A stretch of DNA of 64,000 nt from Bacteroidales bacterium UBA1797 (lineage in GTDB: Bacteria > Bacteroidota > Bacteroidia > Bacteroidales > VadinHA17). Below, one piece after another: positions 44,731 through 53,198 of the stretch. The stretch covers positions 16,295-80,294 of the forward strand of contig DCFT01000027.1 in the NCBI GenBank assembly GCA_002319885.1. Direction: 5' to 3'. Within the stretch, counting starts at the first letter, position 1; each line of letters begins with the position of its first letter. Both the position numbers and the translations under genes were made by a program. The notes under the pieces are model-generated. The model had not been told where the DNA came from, did no database searches, and was given only the letters and a program-made list of their open reading frames with translations.

Positions 44731-45840
44731 TTAATTTCCAAAAGCCATCAATCTTCCGTCCTCAGTCAGAATATAGAATTTTCCGTCAACTACAGCTGGT
44801 GAACTGCTGACAGGCGTACCAGCATTGAAACTCCAGATTTTTTTCCCGTCTGATAATCTGAGAATATATATATAGCCATCCATGCTTGTGAAAAGAACCT
44901 TTGATGATGCTAATACTGGTGAACCGTCAATCTTCCCGTTTGTTCGGAATTTCCATTCCAGTTTACCATCGGAAGCATTGTAACAATAAAGAAATTTATC
45001 CTCGCTTCCAATCACTACTGAGTTATTTCCGATTGCCGGAATGCCAAGTATTGAACCCGATTCTTCACCTCCCTGAATCTTCCATACAATTTTTTTTGTG
45101 GCAATATTTACACAGTATTTTGTACCGTCATAATCCCCGAAATATGCCATATTGCCGGCAAGGGCAGGAGAAGAGGCAATATATACTCCAATATCAATTG
45201 TATCTTTTTGTTTGCCGGTAAGAGGATCAATAACTCTTAACATTCCATCGCATCCGCCAAACACAATTTTACCATTCAATATTGCTGGTGTACCATTAAT
45301 ATAGTTTTCTGTCTCTACTCTCCAGAGCATTTTCCCTGTAGATGGATTAATACAATGAAGGTAATAATCATAGCTTCCGACAATAATACCGGAAGAGTTT
45401 CCCGATTTCCAGATATTTGCTGATCCAGCTATCTGATTGTCAGTCTTATATGACCACACAATACTTCCGGTTTTTTTATTCGCGGCATAAAGTATGCCTT
45501 CGGATGTACTGTAAATAATATTATTGTCCGATACAAGGGGAGGGGCCTCTATTGGATCGCCTGCTGCTGTTTTCCAGGCAAGCCTGCCTCCGGTATTGCA
45601 TGCAACAAGAGATCCCTTATCAGTACCGAAATAGATAAGTCCATCGCTGATTACAGGTGAGGATTTTGTCGCTGAGCCTGAATTCATGCTCCATAACAAC
45701 TTCGGATTAGAGGGAAGTGGCCATTCAGACGTTCCTGAAAGATCTGATTTTCCACGAAAAATTGACCAATCGTTACTCTGGGAGCAGATAACACCGGAAT
45801 TCAGAAAGAGAAAAAATAATATCTTAAAGCTTCGTTTCAT
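44731..45840 (-). CDS. Secreted PQQ-like beta-propeller protein
   Basis: A 369-residue secreted propeller. A signal peptide covers residues 1-20 (ending VICSQ). The WSIFRGKSDLSG entry motif is followed by seven or eight regular blades (ISDGLIYFGTDKGSLVACN, NKKTGSIVWSYK, NPSTGKMLWRVE, DGKLEWKFRT, DGKKIWSFN). The regularity is closest to BamB-like scaffolds. The frame extends to 45927, but those 29 codons lie inside the upstream Fe-S gene. The ATG at 45840 gives a proper signal peptide and a 17-bp overlap with the NuoG-like gene. That coupling ties this periplasmic protein to a cytoplasmic NADH-type module. Confidence 0.88.
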   Translation of the reverse strand: MKRSFKILFFLFLNSGVICSQSNDWSIFRGKSDLSGTSEWPLPSNPKLLWSMNSGSATKSSPVISDGLIYFGTDKGSLVACNTGGRLAWKTAAGDPIEAPPLVSDNNIIYSTSEGILYAANKKTGSIVWSYKTDNQIAGSANIWKSGNSSGIIVGSYDYYLHCINPSTGKMLWRVETENYINGTPAILNGKIVFGGCDGMLRVIDPLTGKQKDTIDIGVYIASSPALAGNMAYFGDYDGTKYCVNIATKKIVWKIQGGEESGSILGIPAIGNNSVVIGSEDKFLYCYNASDGKLEWKFRTNGKIDGSPVLASSKVLFTSMDGYIYILRLSDGKKIWSFNAGTPVSSSPAVVDGKFYILTEDGRLMAFGN

Positions 45841-46927
45841 TAGCAGGATCAGATTTAAACCATGACAAGGCTCCGGTGGGACATATTTCGATGCATTCTT
45901 TTGTCTTGCTTTTAAGCACATCTTCAAAGCTGTTTGTAAGCGGTTCGGACAAAATGGTTACAAATCCCCTGTTTATAAAACATAGTGCAGGTTCAGTTGT
46001 ACTGTCTTCGCAAAGTCTTACACATAAGCCGCATTTTATGCATTTTGCATTCTCAAAGATAAGATTCGCTGTTCTGTTGATTTTCTTGATTGCCTCCGAA
46101 TTTACCAGTTTTCCTGACGTATTCTTCAGTGCAAGTTTCTCTCCAAGTTCCCTGAGATCGCAGTTTTCCGATGCTCTGCAATCACAATGCATGCATGCTG
46201 ATGCCTCTTGTCGAGCAGATTCATTATCAGAAATAGCTTGGAAGCGTTTATTATCTGCATCGCATTCCTTGAGCCATTCTTTCAATTCACTTTCAGTCAT
46301 TTTTCCGGTCAGGGAGGCGAACCTTTTATTCTTTCTGGGAGGTTTGGCAGGTTTGTTCGCCGGCTGGCTACCGGTGACTTCAGTATTGTTGTCAGATTTA
46401 TTCTCAGGAGGTGATATATAGATCTGGAGGTTTTTAATTGATATTTCTGTATCTACCTTTTTCCTCCGGCATGCGTTCTGGCAGTATCCAGGGCAGTTTA
46501 TGCACCATAGCGGCTCCTCTTTGGTCTGGTCAACTGACAATGCTGCGGCTTTAATGAAATTCCCGGATGCAATAAGTCTGTTTAGCAAGGGTATATTGTA
46601 ACCAGCCGGGCATACTAAACGGCATGGCGCTTCACAATCGGCACGGTGTTCAGAGAGCAGAAGCTCAACGGATTTTTTTCGCAGGTCAGTTACTTCATCG
46701 CTTGTAGTATCGATATTCATTCCATCCATAGCCGGTGCAGTGCAAGAGGGCAGAAATCTTCCGGTTACCTGATCTTTTACCATACAAACCATGCATGAAG
46801 TATAATGCTCAACCTCATCGCTGTGGCATAGCGTGGGTATAAATATCCCCAATGATTTTGCAGCTTCCTGAATGGTTGTTCCGGCTGCAGTGATAATCTC
46901 TTTATTATCTATCTTAAGCTGTGGCAT
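45824..46927 (-). CDS. NuoG/HydA-like iron-sulfur protein without catalytic domain
   Basis: A 367-residue cytoplasmic Fe-S protein. Domain one (1-78) is a [2Fe-2S] ferredoxin with C34, C45, C48, C62. Domain two (about 90-170) resembles the Fe-S helical domain of GltD/dihydropyrimidine dehydrogenase (C98, C102, C106; C142, C145, C149, C153). A Pro/Lys linker and a CxxCxC cluster (245-256) follow. The end resembles the 2[4Fe-4S] domain of NuoG/HydA: C296-x2-C299-x2-C302-x3-C306 is intact, but the second site keeps only C345 and C349. It lacks the H-cluster and molybdopterin domains found in larger relatives. It overlaps the NuoEF fusion by 14 bp and is the likely electron acceptor or donor for it. 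Confidence 0.85.
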   Translation of the reverse strand: MPQLKIDNKEIITAAGTTIQEAAKSLGIFIPTLCHSDEVEHYTSCMVCMVKDQVTGRFLPSCTAPAMDGMNIDTTSDEVTDLRKKSVELLLSEHRADCEAPCRLVCPAGYNIPLLNRLIASGNFIKAAALSVDQTKEEPLWCINCPGYCQNACRRKKVDTEISIKNLQIYISPPENKSDNNTEVTGSQPANKPAKPPRKNKRFASLTGKMTESELKEWLKECDADNKRFQAISDNESARQEASACMHCDCRASENCDLRELGEKLALKNTSGKLVNSEAIKKINRTANLIFENAKCIKCGLCVRLCEDSTTEPALCFINRGFVTILSEPLTNSFEDVLKSKTKECIEICPTGALSWFKSDPANETKL

Positions 46928-49340
46928 TTATATTTACTATTTCAATAGCATTTTCAGGACATACAATCCTGCAGTTATCACATTTTGTGCATAGCTGCTG
47001 ATCAATTTCATGTTTTTCGTAAGGTCTGAAGGCAATTGCATTTACCGGGCATTCCTGGGAACATTTTGTGCATCCTGTACATTTCTCAGAGATCATATAT
47101 TTCACAAGTGATTGACATTTTTTTGCCCTGCATATGCCTTTTGTATGTTCCTCATACTCCTCACGGAAATATCTGAGACCGGTTATAACCGGATTTGGTG
47201 CTGATTTTCCCAGACCGCACAGGCTTCCTTTTGCAACTGAAGAACAAAGAGCTTCCAGTTCATCCAGTTCAGCAGAAATTGCTTTTCCCGTACTCAGCCG
47301 TTCCAGGATATCGAGCATTTTTTTTGTACCAACCCTGCAGAATGTACACTTACCACATGATTGCTGATGAGTGAATGTAAGAAAGTATTTGGCCATGTCA
47401 ACCATACAATCTGCATCATCCAGCACCACCAAACCGCCTGATCCCATCATTGCACCGAGCTTTATCAGCTCTTCATAATCGATTGGAGTATCAGCGAGAC
47501 TTTCGGGTATGCACCCGCCGGAGGGTCCGCCAATCTGAACAGCCTTAAATTTTCTTCCCCTGGCAACACCGTTCCCGATATTCTCTACAATATCACGTAT
47601 GGTTGTTCCCATTGCAACTTCAATCAGGCCACCTCTTGCCACTTTACCTGCAAGGGCAAAAACCTTGGTCCCTTTGCTTTCAGCTGTTCCGATTTTCTTA
47701 AATTCTTCAGCGCCATGGTTTATTATCCATGAAATCAGGGATAATGTTTCAACATTATTAACCAGGGTCGGTGCCTCACGGAATCCCTTTACAGCCGGGA
47801 ATGGAGGTCTGAGGTGGGGTGTTCCGCGTTTTCCTTCCATAGATGCTATAAGAGCTGTCTCCTCACCACATACGAAGGCTCCTGCACCTTCGAATATTGA
47901 AATGTTAAAGGAAAATCCGGTACCCTTTATATTATCGCCTATCAGGCCTTCTTTATGACATAAACTTATTGCATTCCTGATCCTTGAGACAGCAAGAGGG
48001 TATTCTGCCCTGATATAGAAAATTCCATTCTCAGCTCCGGTTGCAAGGCCGGCTATAAGCATACCTTCAATTATCCTGAATGGAAATGATTCCAGCAGCA
48101 TTCTGTCCATAAATGCGCCTGGGTCTCCTTCATCTCCATTGCATACAACATATTTTCTGTCACCAACAGAATTCCTGAATATTTCCCATTTCTTTCCTGT
48201 TGGAAAACCTGCACCTCCACGACCTCTTAAGCCGCTTTCCCTGATGATGTTTATAAGCTCACCCTGGTCGCTGAACAAAAGACATTTATTAAAAGCACTG
48301 AATCCATCTAAAAGCAAATATTCGTCGAGCGATTCAGGTGACATAGTCCCGCTCTTTTCTGTAGCAATATGAAGCTGATTCTGAAGAAAGCTGATAAGTA
48401 TCTCTTCTCTTTTCTCATGAGGAACCAGGGCAGGATTATTTAGTTTTCTGTCACTCACAAATGTATCAACAAGGTCATTTATCCTTAATTTCAGCATTTT
48501 ATTTATAGAACCAGGTTTGATATGCTTAAGAATTATATCCTCCACCTGATCCTTTCTGACATTTGTATATCTTGATACAGAGCTGCCTCCGGTGATTATT
48601 TCCATGAGAGGAGTCTGGTTACAAACTCCGACACATCCGACAGGTTTCAGGACAACATCAAGATCATATTTTTGTCTGATATCTATAATCTCGGAAAGGA
48701 TCTCCCTGCTGCCTCCGGCAACACAGCACGAACCTAGTCCGATCCTGATTTCGGAAGCTACAGATGATTTGTTCTTTAATTCTGTACTCTTTTTTATTGA
48801 TGATACCTGACTGAGAAAATCAGCAATTACCATGTCAACCCCGGCAGGGCTGACATGTCCGTATGTCTTTTCGTCGATCTGTACAACGGGAGCAAGTGTA
48901 CAGCATCCAAGACAGGCTACTTCCTCAACAGAGAAAAGCATATCGGAAGTAGTGACCGAATCCTGTGCCAGTTTCAGTTCTCTTCTGAATGCATCGGAGA
49001 CAAGATTTGCTCCTTTTACATGACAGGCAGTTCCCTGACAGATTTTTATGATATGCTTTCCGGCCGGAATATGTCTGAACTGTGAATAAAATGTTGAAAC
49101 ACCTGATATCTGACCAGGTGTAATCTCCGTGATCTTGCATATATGCTTAAGCGCCTCAGAAGGTATATAATTGAGCCTCTTCTGAATCTCCTGCAGGATC
49201 GGGATAACTTTATCCTTTTCCCTTCCGGTAAAAGCAACAACTTCCTCAACCACACTAATAACCGGGGTCATATCACTTCCGGTGCAGTTGCACTCCGCGA
49301 TAGTATTTTCTTCCTTGTTTTTCAATCCTTTGCTATACAA
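46914..49340 (-). CDS. NuoE-NuoF fusion, NAD(P)H-linked flavoprotein with C-terminal ferredoxin
   Basis: An 808-residue chain. NuoE-like thioredoxin-fold [2Fe-2S] domain (30-175): C101, C106, C143, C147. Second thioredoxin-like [2Fe-2S] domain (198-275): C205/C206, C236, C240. NuoF core (about 345-735): FMN/NAD loop RGRGGAGFPTGKKWE near 372-386, the GDEGDPGAFMDR segment, and the N3 cluster SCGKCTFCRVGT with a later SLCGLG. C-terminal 2[4Fe-4S] ferredoxin: CTGCTKCSQECP and CTKCDNCRIVCP. It matches HydB/HndC-type diaphorase subunits of NAD(P)-linked, often electron-bifurcating, complexes with the HydC part fused on. It overlaps the upstream propeller gene by 19 bp and the NuoG-like gene by 14 bp. 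Confidence 0.92.
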   Translation of the reverse strand: MYSKGLKNKEENTIAECNCTGSDMTPVISVVEEVVAFTGREKDKVIPILQEIQKRLNYIPSEALKHICKITEITPGQISGVSTFYSQFRHIPAGKHIIKICQGTACHVKGANLVSDAFRRELKLAQDSVTTSDMLFSVEEVACLGCCTLAPVVQIDEKTYGHVSPAGVDMVIADFLSQVSSIKKSTELKNKSSVASEIRIGLGSCCVAGGSREILSEIIDIRQKYDLDVVLKPVGCVGVCNQTPLMEIITGGSSVSRYTNVRKDQVEDIILKHIKPGSINKMLKLRINDLVDTFVSDRKLNNPALVPHEKREEILISFLQNQLHIATEKSGTMSPESLDEYLLLDGFSAFNKCLLFSDQGELINIIRESGLRGRGGAGFPTGKKWEIFRNSVGDRKYVVCNGDEGDPGAFMDRMLLESFPFRIIEGMLIAGLATGAENGIFYIRAEYPLAVSRIRNAISLCHKEGLIGDNIKGTGFSFNISIFEGAGAFVCGEETALIASMEGKRGTPHLRPPFPAVKGFREAPTLVNNVETLSLISWIINHGAEEFKKIGTAESKGTKVFALAGKVARGGLIEVAMGTTIRDIVENIGNGVARGRKFKAVQIGGPSGGCIPESLADTPIDYEELIKLGAMMGSGGLVVLDDADCMVDMAKYFLTFTHQQSCGKCTFCRVGTKKMLDILERLSTGKAISAELDELEALCSSVAKGSLCGLGKSAPNPVITGLRYFREEYEEHTKGICRAKKCQSLVKYMISEKCTGCTKCSQECPVNAIAFRPYEKHEIDQQLCTKCDNCRIVCPENAIEIVNINATA

Positions 49341-51019
49341 TATAAATTATCCTTTCCCCTAAGATATATTCTGCCGTCAGAAAATGCCGGCGAGCTGTCG
49401 GAACTTTCACCAAGTGGTGATTCTGCAAGAAGTGTAAATTTCCCGGAAGCACTAGCAACATACATTATACCTGACCTGTCAAGCATCCACAACTTATCAT
49501 CACAGATAATCGGCGAGGCGTAGAATGGATTATCAAAGACATGTGACCAGAGAGTATCACCTTTTTCAGCATTGTAGCATGCGGCATCTCCGGCTCCTGT
49601 AGTAAGGAACAGGAACTGGTCATTAGCAACAGGACTTGAGGCATCTGGTGTAAAAGTATTGTCCGACCATACTTCGGAGCCTGTTTTACCAGGCTTTAAT
49701 GCCATCAGTTTTGCATAATCAGTAACCACATAAACAAACCTGCTGTTTACTGCCGGTGATGGAGCAACATCTCCTGAAAGCCCCGGCTGACTCCAAAGCT
49801 CAGCACCGGTTTCAGGATCATAAGATGATACATTCGGATTTCCATTTATTATAACCTGAGTCTGACCGTCAAGGCTGGCTAAAACAGGAGATGCCCATAC
49901 AGGTCTGCCTGTACGGGGTGTTTCCCACTTCTGGTCCCCGCTGGAGAGATCAAAGCCCTTGATTGCTATCTTTGCGTCGCTGTCATACTGAACTATCAAT
50001 ATTTTGTCATAAATAAGAAGAGATGCGGCATAACCATATGCACTCTTTGGGACACCTATATTTTTAGCCCATAGTCTCTTGCCGTCAAAATCAAAACAAA
50101 CCAGGTTCCCATTACCGAATATTGCACAAACCACTTCCCCGTTAACTGCAGCTGTGGGAACAGCCATCCCGGCCTCCGGGTCGCTATCCGGTATTTCTTT
50201 CGATGCTCCCGGAAAATCAGAGGCAGATGCTGTCCAGATAATTTCTCCTTTTATTTTGTCGATGCAGTATACCTCCAGTGTTCCTGCTCTTATTCCTGTC
50301 AGAAAAAGTTTGTTTCCCCAGATAACCGGTGAATTTTTCCCGTGACCTGGTACAGGAATTTTCCATTTAATGTTCTTTCCGTCATTTCCATTCCATTCGA
50401 CCGGATATCCGGTTCCACCTGCTATACCCCTCGATCCTTCACCCCTGAAGAACGGGAAGTTGGTACTTCCTGCCATCAAAGCATCAGTCCCGGCATTTTT
50501 AACTTCTTTTGTGTTTTGACCTGCCTCTCTAATCTTAACTCCGGTTTCCGGAAGTGAACCCCTGAGCACAAATGAAGAGATTATTGCTATCACTGTAATA
50601 ATTGTTGCTGCTGAGATCAGGTACACTCTGTATTTCTTTTTCTGGCTGATAATATCCGGTTTTTCAGATGCAAAAGCAGGTTCAGGCTTCTCTGAACCCG
50701 CAATTAATCTTCTTGTTAGTACAAAGATCAACGCCCCTGCAATCAGAAGATAAGATCCTGTCTCGACCTGCCAGCGTGATGAAAAATAAGCACGGCGCGC
50801 CAAAAGGTCCATAGCTCTGACCTCTTCAGCTATATTCTTTTCTGATGGATCCCTGTCGTATTGTTCCTTTATTAAAGCGAGAGAGGGACTATCGAGAGGA
50901 TTGACCACCTTAAGCTGAATAAGTCCGAGTATCATTGTGACGGCGACAATAAGTGTAAAAACAGCAGCGACCTGGCTTACGCCACTTAAAATTTTTATAT
51001 CTTTATCTGATAATTTCAT
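49322..51019 (-). CDS. Membrane-anchored PQQ-like beta-propeller protein with three N-terminal helices
   Basis: A 565-residue protein. Three membrane helices lie at about 13-35, 86-104 and 131-150, with a charged loop between the first two. After a linker the periplasmic propeller begins with NFPFFRGEGSRG and has PQQ-like blades (CIDKIKGEIIWTAS, CFDFDGKRLWAKN, DLSSGDQKWETP, DPETGAELWSQ). The N-terminal membrane part is unusual for PQQ-like proteins and suggests it is a built-in part of a membrane complex. Its start overlaps the NapH-like stop as ATGA, and its end overlaps the NuoEF fusion. Confidence 0.87.
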   Translation of the reverse strand: MKLSDKDIKILSGVSQVAAVFTLIVAVTMILGLIQLKVVNPLDSPSLALIKEQYDRDPSEKNIAEEVRAMDLLARRAYFSSRWQVETGSYLLIAGALIFVLTRRLIAGSEKPEPAFASEKPDIISQKKKYRVYLISAATIITVIAIISSFVLRGSLPETGVKIREAGQNTKEVKNAGTDALMAGSTNFPFFRGEGSRGIAGGTGYPVEWNGNDGKNIKWKIPVPGHGKNSPVIWGNKLFLTGIRAGTLEVYCIDKIKGEIIWTASASDFPGASKEIPDSDPEAGMAVPTAAVNGEVVCAIFGNGNLVCFDFDGKRLWAKNIGVPKSAYGYAASLLIYDKILIVQYDSDAKIAIKGFDLSSGDQKWETPRTGRPVWASPVLASLDGQTQVIINGNPNVSSYDPETGAELWSQPGLSGDVAPSPAVNSRFVYVVTDYAKLMALKPGKTGSEVWSDNTFTPDASSPVANDQFLFLTTGAGDAACYNAEKGDTLWSHVFDNPFYASPIICDDKLWMLDRSGIMYVASASGKFTLLAESPLGESSDSSPAFSDGRIYLRGKDNLYCIAKD

Positions 51020-52302
51020 TTTGATATTTTTGACTCAATTGGACAATATTCAAAGCATTTGCCACAGCTGAAACATTTTCCCTGATCCGGCTTATATTCG
51101 GTCCGGGTTTTTCTGATTGTCATACTGAAAAGGCCTGCGCCAAGCGATAGTCCCAGAAACATTCCGACCCATGGCGTTCCTTTCCTGAATCTTCCCAGTA
51201 TCACTGATTCTTCAGAGAAAAGCTGTTCTTCGGTTTTTCCTGATTCCTTAAAGGCAGCGGCAGACTTTGACAATGCCGGAACTCCCTTTTCCTTCTCAAG
51301 CCTTATTTCCCTGGCCAGCCTTACATTACTATTGACTGCTGATAGTGCAGGGGAGAGGTTATAAAGAAGAATTGCACCTGCGATTGTCATAATAGGGATA
51401 AGCACCAAATAAAGTATGAATCTTTTTCGAGTAATCTCTTTCGGTTCTGTCTTTTTCAGGTCATCGGAGGGAAGGATAGCATCATACGGGCAGCATTCTT
51501 CACAGAGCCTGCAATTTGTACACTCTGCAGGAGTTATTGTAAGATGTTTACCAGAAAATCTTGAAAAAATATTCTGAAGGGCACCATAGGGGCAGAGATA
51601 TCTGCAATATGGGCGGTTAACGAATATCCCTGCTACGAGCAGAAGTACTCCAAAAATGATCATTGTAAATGGTGCATTGAGCCTGAAAATTCCTACAAAG
51701 GGGTCATACCTGCAAATGATGAACTGACTTTGGGTAGCGGCAAAAAGAACCGAAAGCCCCAGATAGATGAAGGGGATTGAAGCAAGAACCGCTTCGACAC
51801 TTTTATGAATCCTGACGGGTCTGAATCCTGTTAATTCCTGAATTGCACCCAGCGGGCACACTCCGGCACAGAATACCCTGCCATACAGAAGGGCAAAGAT
51901 GAGCGGGATAATGAAAAATAGTATTGCAGAGAGGGGGACCGAGTAATTATTGTTAAAAAGCGCAAGTGAAATATTCTGTACGGAACCAACCGAACATATG
52001 CATCCCTGCCTGTAAAAACCGAAATAAGCAAGAGAAAAGACCGACATCCACAGTATTCCTTTTCTGGATCTTTTTTTTATCGCGAACCACGATGTAAGGC
52101 TGAGCGCAGCGATAAGAACTGCCACATCAGCATATTCCCACATTGGACCCCGCTGATTCAGAAGCTGATGGGTAGGGGTCTGGTAACCCGATTCAAATTC
52201 AGGTCGCGGGAACCTTTGCTGCTGCTGCCGTTCCTGAGCAAAAATCAACGAATGCCAGATTAAGAAGACAGCAACTAATAAATATGGAATGTACTTTTTC
52301 AA
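51016..52302 (-). CDS. NapH/MauN-like membrane polyferredoxin
   Basis: A roughly 428-residue membrane protein with about eight helices and polyferredoxin motifs. These are FYRQGCICSVGSVQN in the membrane region, FCAGVCPLGAIQEL, YCRYLCPYGALQNIF, an intact cluster CTNCRLCEECCPYDA, and a C-terminal CFSCGKCFEYCPIES. Paired CxxxCP motifs in helices are the hallmark of NapH/NosR/MauN proteins, which oxidise quinol or relay electrons across the membrane. The frame extends to 52362, but the first 20 codons overlap a dispersed repeat. The TTG at 52302, directly before KKYIPYLLVAVFLIW (signal-like helix), is a better start, though a non-ATG start is uncertain. Confidence 0.85.
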   Translation of the reverse strand: MKKYIPYLLVAVFLIWHSLIFAQERQQQQRFPRPEFESGYQTPTHQLLNQRGPMWEYADVAVLIAALSLTSWFAIKKRSRKGILWMSVFSLAYFGFYRQGCICSVGSVQNISLALFNNNYSVPLSAILFFIIPLIFALLYGRVFCAGVCPLGAIQELTGFRPVRIHKSVEAVLASIPFIYLGLSVLFAATQSQFIICRYDPFVGIFRLNAPFTMIIFGVLLLVAGIFVNRPYCRYLCPYGALQNIFSRFSGKHLTITPAECTNCRLCEECCPYDAILPSDDLKKTEPKEITRKRFILYLVLIPIMTIAGAILLYNLSPALSAVNSNVRLAREIRLEKEKGVPALSKSAAAFKESGKTEEQLFSEESVILGRFRKGTPWVGMFLGLSLGAGLFSMTIRKTRTEYKPDQGKCFSCGKCFEYCPIESKISK

Positions 52303-52338
52303 AACTCTAAAATTATTTCTGAATAGGAATATTTTATT

Positions 52339-52435
52339 TGCCACGAAGGCACAAAGGCACAAAGTTGCACAAAGTCAAATCCGATTAAGAGAATGTCTTT
52401 GTGGACCTTAGTGTCTTGGTGTCTTAGTGGCTGTT
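52339..52435. repeat. Dispersed inverted repeat, CCACAAAG family, copy 6
   Basis: The left half is a short-period run, GCCACGAAGGCACAAAGG-type, with four CACAAAG units spaced by about 10 bp. The right half mirrors it with CTTTGTGGACCTTAGTG and ends CTTAGTGGC. It lies inside the presumed operon, between the NapG-like and NapH-like genes. Confidence 0.75.
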
Positions 52436-52460
52436 TCATTTTTAAAATGTTTTCAACTTT

Positions 52461-53018
52461 TCATGTTTTTCTTATATATGGTTTATCAGCAGGTACCCGT
52501 ATAACGGCATTTGATGGACAAGTCCGTGCTATAGAACATTCATTGCAGTTCACACAGATATCGTGTCGGATCTGCATATACAGCGACCCATTTCCGAAAT
52601 CACCGCATCCCTTTACACATTTTGCACACCCGTCGCAAAGCTTCTCATCAATTGTATATTCGAAGTAGGGTTCTTCAATAAACCTTCTTTTAATAGCTCC
52701 GGTTGGACACAGCTGGTTCTCAGCAGCAGTACTAATCGTCTTGGCACCCTGTCGCAGGAATCCACCACAAAGGTCGCAATAGCCGCACATTTGAAAAGCA
52801 TGTGTACATTTTGAAGCAGATGGGGTGAGGACACAATTAGTTTTACACTGTCCGCATTGAGTGCATTTGTACGGATCGATCTGCCAGACGTATCCTTTTA
52901 CATTTGTCTTCTTCACCAGCAGAACAGGAAGGACAAGCAGGGGTGAAGCCACAAGTATTTTGCCGGCAGTCCTCACAAAATCTCTTCTTGATTGATATTT
53001 ATTTTTTCCGGTTTCCAT
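52461..53018 (-). CDS. Tat-type periplasmic ferredoxin, NapG/MauM-like
   Basis: A 185-residue Fe-S protein with a twin-arginine signal (SRRDFVRTAGKILVASPLLV). It holds four ferredoxin clusters built from CTQCGQCKTNC, CTHAFQMCGYCDLCGG, CDGCAKCVKGCGDFG and CVNCNECSIARTCP with QLCPTGA. This is the NapG/MauM family, which together with NapH/MauN forms a quinol dehydrogenase feeding periplasmic reductases. The frame is open to 53129, but only the ATG at 53018 gives a Tat signal at the N-terminus. It overlaps the small Cys-rich gene by 20 bp. NapA, NapB and NapC are absent. Confidence 0.9.
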   Translation of the reverse strand: METGKNKYQSRRDFVRTAGKILVASPLLVLPVLLVKKTNVKGYVWQIDPYKCTQCGQCKTNCVLTPSASKCTHAFQMCGYCDLCGGFLRQGAKTISTAAENQLCPTGAIKRRFIEEPYFEYTIDEKLCDGCAKCVKGCGDFGNGSLYMQIRHDICVNCNECSIARTCPSNAVIRVPADKPYIRKT

Positions 53019-53193
53019 CCTTAGAAGATAAATATTTAAAACAATCCTGTTCTCCTGAGCATAATCCATTACCGGGACATGAGTTACAATCAGAATTACT
53101 GACGATCCTGTTTCCCATTGCAACAGCAATCAGGGCTAAAAGTCCGAAAAGCAGGTATCTTACAAACTGTTTAATGAATTTGTCCCTGTTCAT
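52999..53193 (-). CDS. Small membrane-anchored Cys-rich protein
   Basis: A 64-residue protein. A basic start (MNRDKFIKQFVRYL) leads into one membrane helix (about 12-27), then a short periplasmic tail with four Cys: CNSCPGNGLCSGEQDC (residues about 36-51). It sits between the NHL protein (5 bp upstream) and the Tat ferredoxin (20-bp overlap), so it is clearly translated as part of the operon. The Cys pattern C-x2-C-x5-C-x5-C could bind an Fe-S cluster or a metal. No known family is recognised. Confidence 0.75.
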   Translation of the reverse strand: MNRDKFIKQFVRYLLFGLLALIAVAMGNRIVSNSDCNSCPGNGLCSGEQDCFKYLSSKDGNRKK

Positions 53194-53198
53194 TATTT

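Noticed and set aside
44731..49340. [FeFe]-hydrogenase or formate dehydrogenase operon
   Set aside because: The NuoEF and NuoG-like genes resemble such complexes, but no H-cluster motif and no molybdopterin domain is encoded within the cluster.
52303..52362. Extended N-terminus of the NapH-like protein
   Set aside because: The first codons come from the end of a dispersed repeat, and the hydrophobic start helix follows the TTG at 52302.
52335..52436. CRISPR array
   Set aside because: The short-period CACAAAG units are degenerate, lack unique spacers of constant length and form a mirror-symmetric repeat; no cas genes exist.
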